A stretch of 48,928 nucleotides of DNA, taken from NCBI RefSeq assembly GCF_000328305.2, contig NZ_ANPE02000105.1:1-48928 (forward strand), written 5' to 3'. The notes beneath the pieces are model-generated. The model saw only the letters and a program-made list of their open reading frames with translations, was not told the DNA's origin and made no database searches. Origin of the DNA: Arthrobacter crystallopoietes BAB-32 (GTDB taxonomy: Bacteria > Actinomycetota > Actinomycetes > Actinomycetales > Micrococcaceae). This document shows, piece by piece, positions 8,830-19,965 of the stretch. Made by a program: the position numbers and the translations under genes. Positions within the stretch are counted from its first letter, which is position 1, and every line of letters starts with the position of its first letter.

Positions 8830-9033
8830 ATGGAAGGCAATCTCAACCTCGTAGGTTACGGTCTCTCCGCCATTGGCGGTGCCATCGGTGTCGGCCTGGT
8901 CTTCGCTGCTTACATCAATGGTGTTGCCCGTCAGCCCGAGGCCCAGCGCGTGCTGCAGCCGATCGCCTTTTTGGGTCTGGCACTGACCGAAGCTCTGGCT
9001 ATCCTCGGCCTGGTGTTCGCGTTCGTCCTCTAG
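8830..9033 (+). CDS. atpE: F1Fo ATP synthase subunit c
   Basis: This 67-residue hairpin protein forms the rotating c-ring. Helix 1 contains the Gly-rich GGAIGVG stretch, the polar loop contains Arg34-Gln35-Pro36, and helix 2 carries the proton-binding Glu54 in [11 protein letters not shown]. That is Glu, not the Asp of E. coli, as in other actinobacteria. The start is ATG 8830 with an AAAGGAAA Shine-Dalgarno sequence. No Na+-site signature is evident, so the ring is probably proton-coupled. Confidence 0.96.
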   Translation: MEGNLNLVGYGLSAIGGAIGVGLVFAAYINGVARQPEAQRVLQPIAFLGLALTEALAILGLVFAFVL

Positions 9034-9076
9034 TCGGCACCGCGCACTTTCCAAACCGAGTAGATAGGACGGGTGA

Positions 9077-9642
<566 letters not shown>

Positions 9643-9643
<1 letters not shown>

Positions 9644-10458
9644 TGGCAGGTGTATCGAGCGAGTCACTGAAAGCGGCACAGCAGGATCTTGAGGCCAAAC
9701 TGCCGACGGCTCCACTGTCCCTGGCAGAGGAACTCTTTGCCATCCTGGGCCTGCTGGACAGCAATGCTGGGCTGCGCCGTAGCCTGACTGACCCCGCACG
9801 CGAAGGCCAAGACAAGGCCCGTCTGGTTTCCGACCTTATCGGCGGAAAGGTCTCGGCTGATGCCCGGATCGTCGTCGAGGGTCTTGCTGCTTCGCGTTGG
9901 GCTTCAGCACGTGACATTGGAGATGCGCTGGAAACCCTCGCGGCGACCACTGCCATCGCAGTCGCGGAGAGCAAGGGCACAGGCCTTGACGGACTCGAAG
10001 GTCTGGAGAACGACCTGTTCAGCTTCATCAGGGCAGTCAATGCGGACCACGATCTGCAGCGAGCCCTCTCGGAGCCCCAGGCATCGACCGAGGCCAAGGT
10101 GCAGCTAGCCCTCAAGCTGGTTCCGCACGCCGGTCCGGAGGCGCAGGTATTGATCAGCCAGGCCGTGTCCGCCCCGCGCGGACTGAAGCCGACGACGCTG
10201 GTTCAGCGCTTTGTCGAGCTTGTCGCCAAGCGCCAGCGGCGTTGGATCGCTGAAGTCAGCGTAGCCCGTCCGCTGACCCAGGATCGCCTTTCGCGCCTGC
10301 AGACAGGTCTCGACCGGCTGTATGGCCGCGAGCTGAAGATCAATGTCAACGTCGACCCATCACTGGTTGGAGGCGTCCGCGTCCAGGTCGGGGATGAAGT
10401 GGTCGATTCATCGGTCATCACACGGTTGGCCGAACTTCGCCGGAAGCTCGCGGTCTAG
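9643..10458 (+). CDS. atpH: F1Fo ATP synthase subunit delta
   Basis: Delta caps the F1 head and joins it to subunit b. The 271-residue protein has the typical helical N-terminal domain and the C-terminal OSCP signature near [19 protein letters not shown] and [16 protein letters not shown]. It is longer than the ~177-residue E. coli subunit, as in other actinobacteria, but it carries no fused b-type membrane helix as mycobacterial delta does. It starts within the atpF stop codon. Confidence 0.94.
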
Positions 10459-10479
10459 CCGCTCCCTCAAGGGACGGCT
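10457..10479 (+). other. Hairpin at the atpH stop
   Basis: A 10-bp stem with one bulged C (arms 10457-10467 and 10470-10479) overlaps the atpH stop codon, at the head of the 104-nt gap before atpA. There is no T-run, so an mRNA processing or stabilising role is more likely than termination. Confidence 0.35.
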
Positions 10480-10562
10480 GGCCTACGGCCTCAACACAGA
10501 CTGATATACACACAGGTTGCCGCAGGTGCGGCGATCGCAACATAGGAGAGCAGGGACTGCAG

Positions 10563-12200
10563 ATGGCCGAATTGACCATCAATGCCGATGACGTCCGTAA
10601 TGCACTGAACGAGTTCGCGGCGTCCTACGAACCCGGGACCGCCGAGCGCGTTGAAGTTGGCCGCGTAACGACCGCCAGCGACGGCATCGCACGCGTGGAG
10701 GGCCTTCCCTCCGCCATGTCGAACGAGCTGCTGCGTTTCGAGAACGGCATCCTGGGCCTGGCCCAGAACCTCGACACCCGCGAGATCGGTGTCGTGATCC
10801 TCGGTGAGTTCACCGGTATCGAAGAAGGCATGGAAGTCCACCGTACCGGTGAGGTCCTGTCGGTCCCCGTGGGCGACAACTTCCTCGGCCGCGTTGTGGA
10901 TCCGCTGGGCGAACCGCTGGACGACATGGGCCCGATCGAGTCTGAAGGCCGGCGTGCACTGGAATTGCAGGCGCCGGGCGTGACCCAGCGTAAGTCGGTT
11001 CACGAGCCGCTGCAGACCGGCATGAAGGCCATCGACTCCATGATTCCGATCGGCCGTGGCCAGCGCCAGCTGATCATTGGCGACCGCCAGACCGGTAAGT
11101 CGGCCATTGCGATCGACACGATCATCAACCAGAAGGCCAACTGGGAATCGGGCGACGTCAACAAGCAGGTCCGCTGCATCTATGTGGCAATTGGCCAGAA
11201 GGCGTCCACCATCGCAGCCGTGCGCAAGACGCTGGAGGAGAAGGGGGCGATGGAGTACACCACCATCGTGGCCTCGCCTGCTTCCGACCCGGCCGGTTTC
11301 AAGTACCTCGCGCCCTACTCCGGCTCGGCCATCGGCCAGCACTGGATGTACTCGGGCAAGCACGTACTGATCGTGTTCGATGACCTGTCCAAGCAGGCCG
11401 AGGCCTACCGCGCCGTGTCGCTGCTGCTGCGCCGCCCGCCGGGACGCGAAGCCTACCCGGGCGACGTTTTCTACCTGCACTCGCGCCTGCTTGAGCGCTG
11501 TGCCAAGCTTTCGGATGAGCTCGGTGCAGGCTCGATGACCGGCCTGCCGCTGATCGAAACGAAGGCGAACGACGTCTCGGCCTACATCCCGACCAACGTC
11601 ATCTCCATCACGGACGGCCAGATCTTCCTCCAGTCCGACCTGTTCAACGCCAACCAGCGTCCTGCTGTCGACGTCGGCATCTCGGTGTCCCGCGTGGGCG
11701 GCGCCGCACAGGTCAAGGCGATGAAGAAGGTTTCGGGCACCTTGAAGCTCGAGCTGGCCCAGTACCGCGACATGCAGGCCTTCGCCATGTTCGCCTCCGA
11801 CCTGGATGCTGCATCGAAGCAGCAGCTCGAACGCGGCGCCCGCCTGACGGAACTGCTGAAGCAGGGCCAGTACTCGCCGTACCCCGTCGAGGACCAGGTC
11901 GTCTCGATCTGGGCCGGCACCAACGGCTACCTGGACGACGTTCCGGTCGAGGACATCAATCGGTTCGAGCGGGAGTTCCTGGAGCACCTGCGCCACCGCT
12001 CCCAGGTCCTGACGACCATCGCCCAGACCAACGTGCTCGAGGATTCCACTCTCGACGAGCTGAAGTCCCAGATCACCGAGTTCAAGCAGGGCTTCTTCGG
12101 TGAGGGTGACAACCAGCTCGTTGGCGCCGGCCATGAGGAGTACGACGCTCTGGCCCAGGATGCCGTCGACCAGGAACAGATCGTCCGGCAGAAGCGCTAA
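10563..12200 (+). CDS. atpA: F1Fo ATP synthase subunit alpha
   Basis: Alpha alternates with beta in the F1 hexamer and binds nucleotide non-catalytically. The 545-residue protein has the P-loop GDRQTGKS at residues 173-180, the [10 protein letters not shown] segment and the family signature around [18 protein letters not shown] ~30-residue C-terminal extension beyond the E. coli length is acidic and polar, as is common in actinobacteria, where such tails have been linked to limiting ATP hydrolysis. The ATG at 10563 follows GGAGAGCAGGGAC. Confidence 0.97.
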   Translation: MAELTINADDVRNALNEFAASYEPGTAERVEVGRVTTASDGIARVEGLPSAMSNELLRFENGILGLAQNLDTREIGVVILGEFTGIEEGMEVHRTGEVLSVPVGDNFLGRVVDPLGEPLDDMGPIESEGRRALELQAPGVTQRKSVHEPLQTGMKAIDSMIPIGRGQRQLIIGDRQTGKSAIAIDTIINQKANWESGDVNKQVRCIYVAIGQKASTIAAVRKTLEEKGAMEYTTIVASPASDPAGFKYLAPYSGSAIGQHWMYSGKHVLIVFDDLSKQAEAYRAVSLLLRRPPGREAYPGDVFYLHSRLLERCAKLSDELGAGSMTGLPLIETKANDVSAYIPTNVISITDGQIFLQSDLFNANQRPAVDVGISVSRVGGAAQVKAMKKVSGTLKLELAQYRDMQAFAMFASDLDAASKQQLERGARLTELLKQGQYSPYPVEDQVVSIWAGTNGYLDDVPVEDINRFEREFLEHLRHRSQVLTTIAQTNVLEDSTLDELKSQITEFKQGFFGEGDNQLVGAGHEEYDALAQDAVDQEQIVRQKR

Positions 12201-12219
12201 TTCGTTTTCACCGGCAGGT

Positions 12220-12261
12220 GCGGGGACGCCCATGTGCCGCAAGGCAGCATCGGGTCCCCGC
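12220..12261 (+). other. Inverted repeat between atpA and atpG
   Basis: An 8-bp perfect inverted repeat (GCGGGGAC at 12220-12227, GTCCCCGC at 12254-12261) spans a 26-nt loop, 30 nt before the atpG start. It could adjust the relative expression of the operon's two halves. No function is demonstrated. Confidence 0.35.
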
Positions 12262-12290
12262 CCTCCGGGGGGAATTAGGAAAGGAAAAGT

Positions 12291-13184
12291 ATGGGAGCCC
12301 AGATTCGGGTCTACCGCCAGAAGATTGCCTCGACCTCCTCGCTGCGCAAGATCTTCAAGGCGATGGAACTGATCGCTGCCTCGCGCATTGGCAAGGCCCG
12401 CAGCCGGGTGGCTGCTTCGTTGCCGTATGCCAATGCGATTACCCGTGCCGTTTCTGCTGTGGCCTCGCAGTCCGAGATTGAACATCCGCTGACCACCGAA
12501 CCGGAGCAGATCCGGCGGGCCGCAGTGCTGGTGCTGACCTCCGACCGCGGTCTGGCTGGAGCCTACTCGGCGTCCATCCTGAAGCAGACTGCATCGCTGA
12601 CGGAACTGCTCCGTGGCGAAGGCAAGGAAGTCCGCCACTACCTCGTTGGCCGCAAGGCCCAGGCGTATTTCGACTTCCGCGGTCTCGACTACCAGCAGGT
12701 GTGGACCGGCAGCACCGACAACCCGGAGTTCGAAGTCGCACGGGAAATCGGCAATGCGCTGCTTGCGGACTTCAACACCGCCTTCGAAGAGGGTGGCGTT
12801 GATGAGATCCATGTGGTCTACACCCGCTTCAAGTCCATGGTTTCGCAGGAGCCGACGGTCATCCGCTTGCTCCCGCTCGAGGTTGTCGAGCAGGAAGCTG
12901 CCTCGGAATCGGACCTGCTGCCGCTGTACGAGTACGAGCCGGAGCCGGAGCAGGTGCTCGACGCCCTGCTGCCGCGGTATATCGAATCGCGCATCTTTGC
13001 CGCACTGCTGCAGGCTGCTGCCAGCGAGCTGGCCGCCCGCCAGCGTGCGATGAAGTCGGCCGGCGATAACGCCACGGAACTCATCAACAAGTACACCCGG
13101 TTGCGTAACAACGCCCGCCAGGCGGAGATCACGCAGGAGCTCACCGAGATTGTCGGTGGCGCGGACGCGCTGGCCGCGTCCTGA
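12291..13184 (+). CDS. atpG: F1Fo ATP synthase subunit gamma
   Basis: Gamma is the central rotor shaft. The 297-residue protein begins with the conserved [12 protein letters not shown] and [17 protein letters not shown] helices, has the [10 protein letters not shown] motif of the globular domain, and ends with the C-terminal helix containing [18 protein letters not shown]. The Shine-Dalgarno sequence is AGGAAAGGAAA ahead of ATG 12291. Confidence 0.96.
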   Translation: MGAQIRVYRQKIASTSSLRKIFKAMELIAASRIGKARSRVAASLPYANAITRAVSAVASQSEIEHPLTTEPEQIRRAAVLVLTSDRGLAGAYSASILKQTASLTELLRGEGKEVRHYLVGRKAQAYFDFRGLDYQQVWTGSTDNPEFEVAREIGNALLADFNTAFEEGGVDEIHVVYTRFKSMVSQEPTVIRLLPLEVVEQEAASESDLLPLYEYEPEPEQVLDALLPRYIESRIFAALLQAAASELAARQRAMKSAGDNATELINKYTRLRNNARQAEITQELTEIVGGADALAAS

Positions 13185-13239
13185 CCGCCGCATCGAAGTA
13201 CTCCATCAGACCGTAAACTTAACTACGCCATCTAACTGA

Positions 13240-14715
<1,476 letters not shown>

Positions 14716-14720
14716 AGCCG

Positions 14721-15008
14721 ATGGCTAACGAAACAGCTGAGCTGGAAGTTGAGATTGTCGCGGCGGACCACTTCGTGTGGTCCGGCGCGGCGTCCCTGGT
14801 CAAGGCGCGCACTGCCGACGGCGAGATCGGGATCCTGCCCGGCCACGCTCCGGTGCTGGCCATCCTCGCGGCCGGGGAGCTGGGAATCCAGCCCGTCAAC
14901 GGTGACCGGATCAACGTCACTGTCGACGGAGGGTTCTTCTCCGTGGACAGCAATCGTGTTGTGATCGTGGCCGACAACGCCACGGTCAACGATTTGGCCA
15001 CGGCCTAG
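14721..15008 (+). CDS. atpC: F1Fo ATP synthase subunit epsilon, short form
   Basis: Epsilon sits at the foot of the rotor and in many bacteria inhibits ATP hydrolysis through its C-terminal helical hairpin. This product is only 95 residues. It has the complete N-terminal beta-sandwich, including GEIGILPGHAPVLAIL and GGFFSVDSNRVVIVAD, but stops at about the point where the two C-terminal helices would begin. E. coli epsilon is ~139 residues. The frame closes with TAG and the next gene starts 18 nt later, so nothing suggests a frameshift. Confidence 0.93.
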   Translation: MANETAELEVEIVAADHFVWSGAASLVKARTADGEIGILPGHAPVLAILAAGELGIQPVNGDRINVTVDGGFFSVDSNRVVIVADNATVNDLATA

Positions 15009-15026
15009 GTCCTGCTAGCGGCGCCA

Positions 15027-15458
15027 GTGAACGAGCTATCGGTCGCGTTCGTTGTCCTCATGGCAGTGTTCGTGCTGCTCATCCTGGCGCTGCTGGCCTT
15101 TGGGATGCGCCGCTACCAACTGCGGCGCGCCTTGGGAACATTCGACGCCTCCATTTGCCTGCTGCCCGGCAGCTGGCAAATGGGGGTTTGTCGTTATGCG
15201 GACCAGCACCTGGAATGGCTTAGGCTGTTTTCGCTGAGCCCGCGTCCACGATACAAGTTCAGGCGCAGCGCCTTGGAGCTCAAAGGCTGGCGCCAGCCCA
15301 CTGAGGAAGAACGGCCGAAGATCCAACCGGGTGCGATCGTGGTGATACTCAAGCATGAAGAGCAGGAGCTGTTGCTGGCGATGAACTTCGACGTGTACGC
15401 CGGCCTGTCTTCCTGGCTGGAGGCCGGCCCGGTGATCGGCATCGGAACCTGGCGGTGA
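15027..15458 (+). CDS. DUF2550 membrane protein (Rv1312-like)
   Basis: The 143-residue protein has one N-terminal membrane helix (about residues 6-26) and a soluble domain rich in Arg and Trp. It matches the DUF2550 family found directly after atpC in mycobacteria (Rv1312) and other actinobacteria. Its function is unknown. The start is GTG 15027, 18 nt after atpC, so it is probably the last gene of the atp transcript; a terminator follows. Confidence 0.82.
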   Translation: MNELSVAFVVLMAVFVLLILALLAFGMRRYQLRRALGTFDASICLLPGSWQMGVCRYADQHLEWLRLFSLSPRPRYKFRRSALELKGWRQPTEEERPKIQPGAIVVILKHEEQELLLAMNFDVYAGLSSWLEAGPVIGIGTWR

Positions 15459-15478
15459 CCCGGCACCAGCCATACCCT

Positions 15479-15507
15479 GCGGCTCCCCATGGGGGCCGCT
15501 TTTGTTT
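15479..15507 (+). terminator. Intrinsic terminator of the atp operon
   Basis: A GC-rich stem (GCGGCTCCCC against GGGGCCGC, with one bulged T) and a very short loop are followed directly by TTTTGTTT. It lies 20 nt after the DUF2550 stop and ends the atp transcript before murA. This is the clearest T-tailed terminator in the window. Confidence 0.85.
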
Positions 15508-15530
15508 AATAACCGGAAGCGCTGATTAGG

Positions 15531-16841
15531 ATGGACAGAATGGAAGACGTCATCGTGGTCACCGGGCCGAGCACTCTGTCCGGACAGGTGCATGTAGCCG
15601 GGGCGAAGAACAGCGTCCTGAAACTGATGGCGGCCGTGCTCCTGGCTGAGGGACAGTCCACCATCACGAATGTCCCGAATATCCAGGACGTCTGGATCAT
15701 GGCCGAACTGCTGCGCAGGCTCGGCTGCGGCGTGGAGTACGACGTCGGAGAGGCGGCGGTGCATATCGACGTCCCCGCCGAACCTGCTCACCAGGCGGAC
15801 TATGATCTGGTGCGCGCCATGCGTGCCTCCATTTCCGTTCTGGGACCGCTGGTGGCGCGTTGCCGCCAGGCCGAAGTCGCGTTGCCCGGAGGCGACGCCA
15901 TCGGTTCCCGTGGGCTGGATATGCACCGTGGCGGGCTGGAGCACATGGGTGCGCAGATCGTCATCGACCACGGCTACCTGGTGGCCAAGGCACCGGACGG
16001 GTTGAAGGCAGCCCACCACCGATTGGCTTTCCCCTCCGTAGGCGCGACCGAAAACCTCATGATGGCGGCAACGCTCGCCGACGGCGTCACAACGATCGAC
16101 AATGCCGCACGCGAACCCGAGATCTCGGACATCGCCCAGATGCTCGTGTCGATGGGCGCGCGCATCGAAGGCATCGGATCGCCCACCTTGGTGATTACCG
16201 GCGTCGAACGCCTGCACCCTGTGACCCACCGGACAGTACCGGACCGGATTGTGGCCGGTACGTGGGCCTTTGCCGCCGCAGTCACCGGCGGCCGGATCGA
16301 TATTTGCAAGGCCGACCCCTCGCACCTCGGCGTTGTGCTGGACAAGCTGGAGCAGGCTGGCTGTACGGTGACTCCGCGGGAGGACGGTTTCGTTGTGGAA
16401 GGATCGGGACGCCCGGCGCCGATCAACGTGTCCACGTTGCCATACCCTGGGTTCCCCACGGATCTGCAGCCTTTCGTGGTCGCGCTCAACGCAGTCGCTG
16501 ACGGGAACGGAATGGTCACGGAGAACGTCTTCGAGGCACGTTGGGGCTTCACGAATGAGCTTGCGCGTTTGGGTGCCATTGTCCGGCTCGACGGCCACCA
16601 CGCCCTGATCAAAGGTGTCCCGGAGCTCTCCGGCGCGCCAGTCGAGGCCAACGACATCCGTGCCGGAGCGGCGCTCGTTATCGCCGGCCTCGTGGCAGAC
16701 GGGGTCACCGAAGTCAGGGGAGTGGGCCATATTGACCGCGGATACGAAGACTTCGATGCGAAGCTCCGATCGCTGGGGGCAACCGTCGAACGGCGGGGCC
16801 AAGCGCCGGATCCGCTGGCCCAGGCCGGGTTGCTCCGTTAA
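15531..16841 (+). CDS. murA: UDP-N-acetylglucosamine 1-carboxyvinyltransferase
   Basis: MurA catalyses the first committed step of peptidoglycan synthesis, adding enolpyruvate from PEP to UDP-GlcNAc in the cytoplasm. The 436-residue protein has two EPSP-synthase-like domains, with AGAKNSVLK at the N-terminus. In the flexible active-site loop the usual Cys (Cys115 in E. coli) is Asp122, in [15 protein letters not shown]. This is the substitution known from mycobacteria, where it confers natural fosfomycin resistance. ATG 15531 was chosen; ATG 15540 in frame is an alternative. Its place after the atp operon matches other actinobacteria. Confidence 0.95.
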   Translation: MDRMEDVIVVTGPSTLSGQVHVAGAKNSVLKLMAAVLLAEGQSTITNVPNIQDVWIMAELLRRLGCGVEYDVGEAAVHIDVPAEPAHQADYDLVRAMRASISVLGPLVARCRQAEVALPGGDAIGSRGLDMHRGGLEHMGAQIVIDHGYLVAKAPDGLKAAHHRLAFPSVGATENLMMAATLADGVTTIDNAAREPEISDIAQMLVSMGARIEGIGSPTLVITGVERLHPVTHRTVPDRIVAGTWAFAAAVTGGRIDICKADPSHLGVVLDKLEQAGCTVTPREDGFVVEGSGRPAPINVSTLPYPGFPTDLQPFVVALNAVADGNGMVTENVFEARWGFTNELARLGAIVRLDGHHALIKGVPELSGAPVEANDIRAGAALVIAGLVADGVTEVRGVGHIDRGYEDFDAKLRSLGATVERRGQAPDPLAQAGLLR

Positions 16842-16844
16842 CTG

Positions 16845-16876
16845 AGGCAGCCTCCCGGTGCGCCGGGAGGCTGCCT
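16845..16876. terminator. Hairpin between convergent murA and csp
   Basis: A 14-bp perfect stem (16845-16858 and 16863-16876) with a TGCG tetraloop starts 4 nt after the murA stop. Two convergent genes end on either side, so it can serve both strands. There is no T-run on either side. Confidence 0.7.
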
Positions 16877-16910
16877 GCTGGCCGGCTGAGCGCCGGAAGC
16901 TATTGCGGGA

Positions 16911-17114
16911 CTAGATGACGGTCACGCCCGTGGCCTGGGGGCCCTTGGCGCCCTGGCCGATTTCGAAGCTCACGCGCTGGTTCTCGTCCAGGGTCTTGAA
17001 TCCACCGGTCTGGATCTCAGAGTAGTGAACGAAAACATCGCCCTCGGAATCATCCGGAGTGATGAAGCCGAAGCCCTTTTCAGCGTTGAACCACTTGACG
17101 GTCCCCTGTGCCAT
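16911..17114 (-). CDS. Cold-shock domain protein
   Basis: The 67-residue cold-shock domain protein is an RNA/ssDNA chaperone that melts mRNA structure. RNP1 is KGFGFITP and RNP2 is VFVHYSEI, both intact, and the start [14 protein letters not shown] is typical of CspA-type proteins in actinobacteria. ATG 17114 follows a GAGGAG Shine-Dalgarno sequence. About 256 nt without a gene lie upstream, consistent with a long structured 5' UTR. Whether it is cold-induced or constitutive cannot be told. Confidence 0.95.
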   Translation of the reverse strand: MAQGTVKWFNAEKGFGFITPDDSEGDVFVHYSEIQTGGFKTLDENQRVSFEIGQGAKGPQATGVTVI

Positions 17115-17370
17115 GTATTTCTCCTCATAACGGTACTTCTCAGACCGGCACACCTTATACCGGTCCTGGTTACTCCACGGAAGACCTCAGGATCCGGCAG
17201 GCTGCCGAAGCGTTTGAGGAGCTTCACGCTCGCAACAATGTCTTGCGAGCATGAAAAACTCACCTACACAAAGACTGCTCTAAGCATCACATAGGCGTAT
17301 GGGCAGGTCAACGGTCATTTGCGTCATTCAACCTATTGTTAAGCGAAAGTTCGCTGCCCGGGACTGGGGG
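17115..17370 (-). promoter_or_regulatory. Upstream region and probable 5' UTR of the cold-shock gene
   Basis: This 256-nt stretch lies between the nucS stop and the csp start. It contains an 8-bp perfect inverted repeat (GCTCGCAA at 17228-17235, TTGCGAGC at 17243-17250) about 115 nt before the csp start. Further upstream on the minus strand a TTGACC sequence could be a -35 element, but no matching -10 is convincing. Long structured leaders are usual for csp mRNAs. Confidence 0.4.
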
Positions 17371-18066
17371 CTAGAAAAGCCTGGATTCCCGGTCGTCGAT
17401 TCCCCGCATGGCGTCGTAGTCCAGTGTCAGGCAATCGATGCCGCGGTCCTCTGCCAGCACGCGGGCCTGGGGCTTGATCTGCTGCGCGGCAAACACGCCC
17501 TTGACCGGGGCCAGCAGGGGGTCGCGGTTGAGCAGTTCGAGGTAGCGCGTCAGCTGCTCGACACCGTCGATGTCCCCGCGGCGCTTGAGTTCGACGGCGA
17601 CGGTGCCCCCATCGGCATCGCGGGCCAGGATGTCCACCGGCCCGATGGCAGTCATGTACTCGCGACGGACGAGGGTATAGCCATCGCCCAAGGTGTGGAT
17701 CTGTTCGGCGAGCAGGCGCTGCAGGTCGGCTTCCACGCCGTCCTTGACCAAGCCGGGATCCACACCCAGCTCATGGCTGAATTCATGCAGCTGCTCATGG
17801 ATGCTGATCACCAGGCGGTCGTCGCTTTTGGCATGCTGGACATTCCAGACCTCGGTGACGCCCTCGGGATGTTCGCCGTCGACCGGATCGCTCACCCGTA
17901 GCGTGGCAGGCGGGCTCATCCAGTTGAGCGGCTTGTAGGAGCCGCCATCGGAATGGATCAGGACCGATCCGTCGGCCTTAACCATCAGCAGCCGCGTGGC
18001 CAACGGCAGGTGGGCGCGGAGCCGGCCGATGTAGTCAACAGAGCAACGGGCAATAACGAGACGCAC
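17371..18066 (-). CDS. nucS: Mismatch-specific endonuclease NucS (EndoMS)
   Basis: NucS makes double-strand cuts at mismatches and replaces MutS/MutL repair in most actinobacteria. The 231-residue protein has an N-terminal DNA-binding and dimerisation domain and a C-terminal PD-(D/E)XK-type nuclease domain. Asp145 lies in GPVDILARD, with Glu159 and Lys161 in VAVELKRRG. It ends in ESRLF, matching the C-terminal beta-clamp-binding tail of bacterial NucS. No mutS or mutL is seen in this window. The start ATG 18066 gives the conserved [16 protein letters not shown]. Confidence 0.94.
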   Translation of the reverse strand: MRLVIARCSVDYIGRLRAHLPLATRLLMVKADGSVLIHSDGGSYKPLNWMSPPATLRVSDPVDGEHPEGVTEVWNVQHAKSDDRLVISIHEQLHEFSHELGVDPGLVKDGVEADLQRLLAEQIHTLGDGYTLVRREYMTAIGPVDILARDADGGTVAVELKRRGDIDGVEQLTRYLELLNRDPLLAPVKGVFAAQQIKPQARVLAEDRGIDCLTLDYDAMRGIDDRESRLF

Positions 18067-18123
18067 AGTAGGCCACCTTACCGCCAGTTTGGCCGCTCCC
18101 GTGGAGGCGGGCAGAATGGGCCT

Positions 18124-18453
18124 ATGCCCCGCTCCAACCGACCGCGCCGCCGTTCAGGCCAGGCTTCGGGCAAGTGGAACCGCGGCGCGGAGCTTGATCT
18201 GGAGCGTGCCAGGTTCGGCATTCCGGAGCGCCAGAGTGCACCCGACGGCGAGTGGAACGTGAGGCGGATCACCCAGAGGAACGCCGTGAAGGATTACATC
18301 TGTCCGGGCTGCGGACTCATCATTGCTCCCGGCGTAGAGCATGTAGTGGCGTGGCGGGAGGACTCGCTGTTCGGCGCCGACGCCGCGCTGTCCGAACGGC
18401 GGCACTGGCACCACCACTGCTGGAAAACCCGCAGCTTCCGCTACCGCCGGTAG
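18124..18453 (+). CDS. Small conserved actinobacterial Cys/His protein
   Basis: The 109-residue product has an Arg-rich N-terminus and a C-terminal module [13 protein letters not shown]...HVVAW...RRHWHHHCW, whose CxxC pair and His/Cys cluster look able to bind zinc. Similar proteins occur next to nucS in Streptomyces and relatives, sometimes annotated as ATP/GTP-binding without clear support; I see no nucleotide-binding motif. It is divergent from nucS with only 57 nt between the starts, suggesting a shared promoter region. The function is unknown. Confidence 0.72.
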   Translation: MPRSNRPRRRSGQASGKWNRGAELDLERARFGIPERQSAPDGEWNVRRITQRNAVKDYICPGCGLIIAPGVEHVVAWREDSLFGADAALSERRHWHHHCWKTRSFRYRR

Positions 18454-18456
18454 GTA

Positions 18457-19725
18457 TCAGTTCCGGTCCTGCCTGACGATCACGACTTCCTTCAGCAGCA
18501 GCATGACTGCGGCGGCCGCGGGGATGGCCATGAGCGCGCCCAGGACGCCCATGAGCGAACCGCCGGCGATCACCGCGATGACTGCCACAGCACCCGGCAC
18601 TGCCACGGCGCGCTGCATGATGCGCGGAGAGACGAAGTAGGCTTCGAACTGCAGGTAGGCGAAATAGATGATGGCGAACAGTGCCGCAGTCTGCCAGCCG
18701 ACCGTCAGGGCGACCAGCGAAACCATGATTCCGGCAATCATGCCGCCCACCAGCGGAATGAAGGCCAGCAGTGCGACGAGGAACGCCAGCAGCACGCTGA
18801 AAGGCACGCCCGCGATGCTCATCGCAATGAACGCGACCGTCGCGTTGATCAGCGCAACGCAGGCCTGGCCGATAACGTAGCTTCCCACGCTGCCGGTGAT
18901 TTCTTCGGCCAGCGCCTGCACCCGCTGGCGTTTGGACTTCGGGGCCAAGCGGTACGCCCAGATCTTCAGCGCCGGCAGCGAGGCCAGGAAATACAAGGTC
19001 AGAACCAGCACGATCAGGGCGCCGAAGGCTCCTTGGAGAACGGCGCTGCCGACCCCCAGCACCCCGCCGAAAATGCCGGTGATGGCTTCGGAATTGTCGA
19101 AGAACTTTGCAACCTCGTCCTCCACCCGCGTGCGGACCTGGAACTGCTGGTCGATGGATTGGAAGAGCTGCGAGTTGAGGAATTCGTCGGCGTACCGCGG
19201 TCCGTTGGCCACGATTTGAGTGGTCTGGTTGACAATAGTCGGGATCAGCGTCGAGAAGAATGCGGCCAGCAAGCCCGCCAAGGCAAGGACGACGGCGACA
19301 ACGCCTGCCGGCCGCGGCAGGCCTTTGCTTTCCAGCCAGCGGACGACGGGATCCAAGCCCAGCGCGATGAACAAGGCTGCGGCGATCCAGCCCAGGAGCT
19401 GTCCGACATTGGTCAGGACGAAATACAGCAGCAGGGCCAGACCCACGCCCACCGTGGCCATGAAACCGAAGTGGATTGGGTGGTGCACGGCGCCCTGGCT
19501 GGCCACAGCTGCGGCGACCGCCTCCTCGTCCACCGGCGCCTGGGTCTCGGGCGGCATCTCGAAGCGCACTCGCGGCTGGGCACGGGGAATGGATGCCCCC
19601 AGCCGCCCAAGTGCGTGCAGGACGGACCTTCGTCGCGCCGGCGCCGGAAGGGGAGTCCCGCCTTCTGGTGCTGCGGGGTCGCCCGTGGCCTGCTGTGCGG
19701 CAGGCTGGTCCTCATGCTCGGTCAC
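18457..19725 (-). CDS. AI-2E family (PerM/TqsA-like) membrane protein
   Basis: The 422-residue protein has a ~75-residue hydrophilic, Pro/Ala-rich N-terminus. It then has about eight hydrophobic segments in the AI-2E exporter arrangement: a first pair (FMATVGVGLALLLYFVL, LGWIAAALFIALGLDPVV), the soluble loop with FLNSQLFQSIDQQ, and a C-terminal block with FIPLVGGMIAGI and GALMAIPAAAAV. Members transport autoinducer-2, Na+/H+ or unknown substrates, so the substrate is not assignable. The start is GTG 19725. The stop is 3 nt from that of the preceding convergent gene. Confidence 0.85.
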   Translation of the reverse strand: MTEHEDQPAAQQATGDPAAPEGGTPLPAPARRRSVLHALGRLGASIPRAQPRVRFEMPPETQAPVDEEAVAAAVASQGAVHHPIHFGFMATVGVGLALLLYFVLTNVGQLLGWIAAALFIALGLDPVVRWLESKGLPRPAGVVAVVLALAGLLAAFFSTLIPTIVNQTTQIVANGPRYADEFLNSQLFQSIDQQFQVRTRVEDEVAKFFDNSEAITGIFGGVLGVGSAVLQGAFGALIVLVLTLYFLASLPALKIWAYRLAPKSKRQRVQALAEEITGSVGSYVIGQACVALINATVAFIAMSIAGVPFSVLLAFLVALLAFIPLVGGMIAGIMVSLVALTVGWQTAALFAIIYFAYLQFEAYFVSPRIMQRAVAVPGAVAVIAVIAGGSLMGVLGALMAIPAAAAVMLLLKEVVIVRQDRN

Positions 19726-19965
19726 GCGAATTGCCCTGTTCCGTCAGCCCGCAGCGGCGGGAGAAGTGTGTGCGAACGATTATCCAAGCTGTCCCTTGTG
19801 GGTTGGCAGCGGGGGACAGCCGACAACGCACTCTAACAGGCAATTCGTTACCATAGGGTTATAAACACTGACCCCTGGTCCGCAGCGGCCAGCCGGCGTG
19901 CGGCATGCTCCGCGTCAGAGCCGGCGGTCAGGTCCGCTTTCCCGCGACAAATGATAGGTATTCTT

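Noticed and set aside
10491-13193. Very long minus-strand open frame (900 residues) opposite atpA and atpG
   Set aside because: It is the antisense shadow of highly biased GC-rich coding sequence; there is no ribosome site or known motif, while both sense genes are certain.
17228-17250. A riboswitch in the cold-shock leader
   Set aside because: Only one short stem-loop is seen; there is no conserved aptamer-like architecture.
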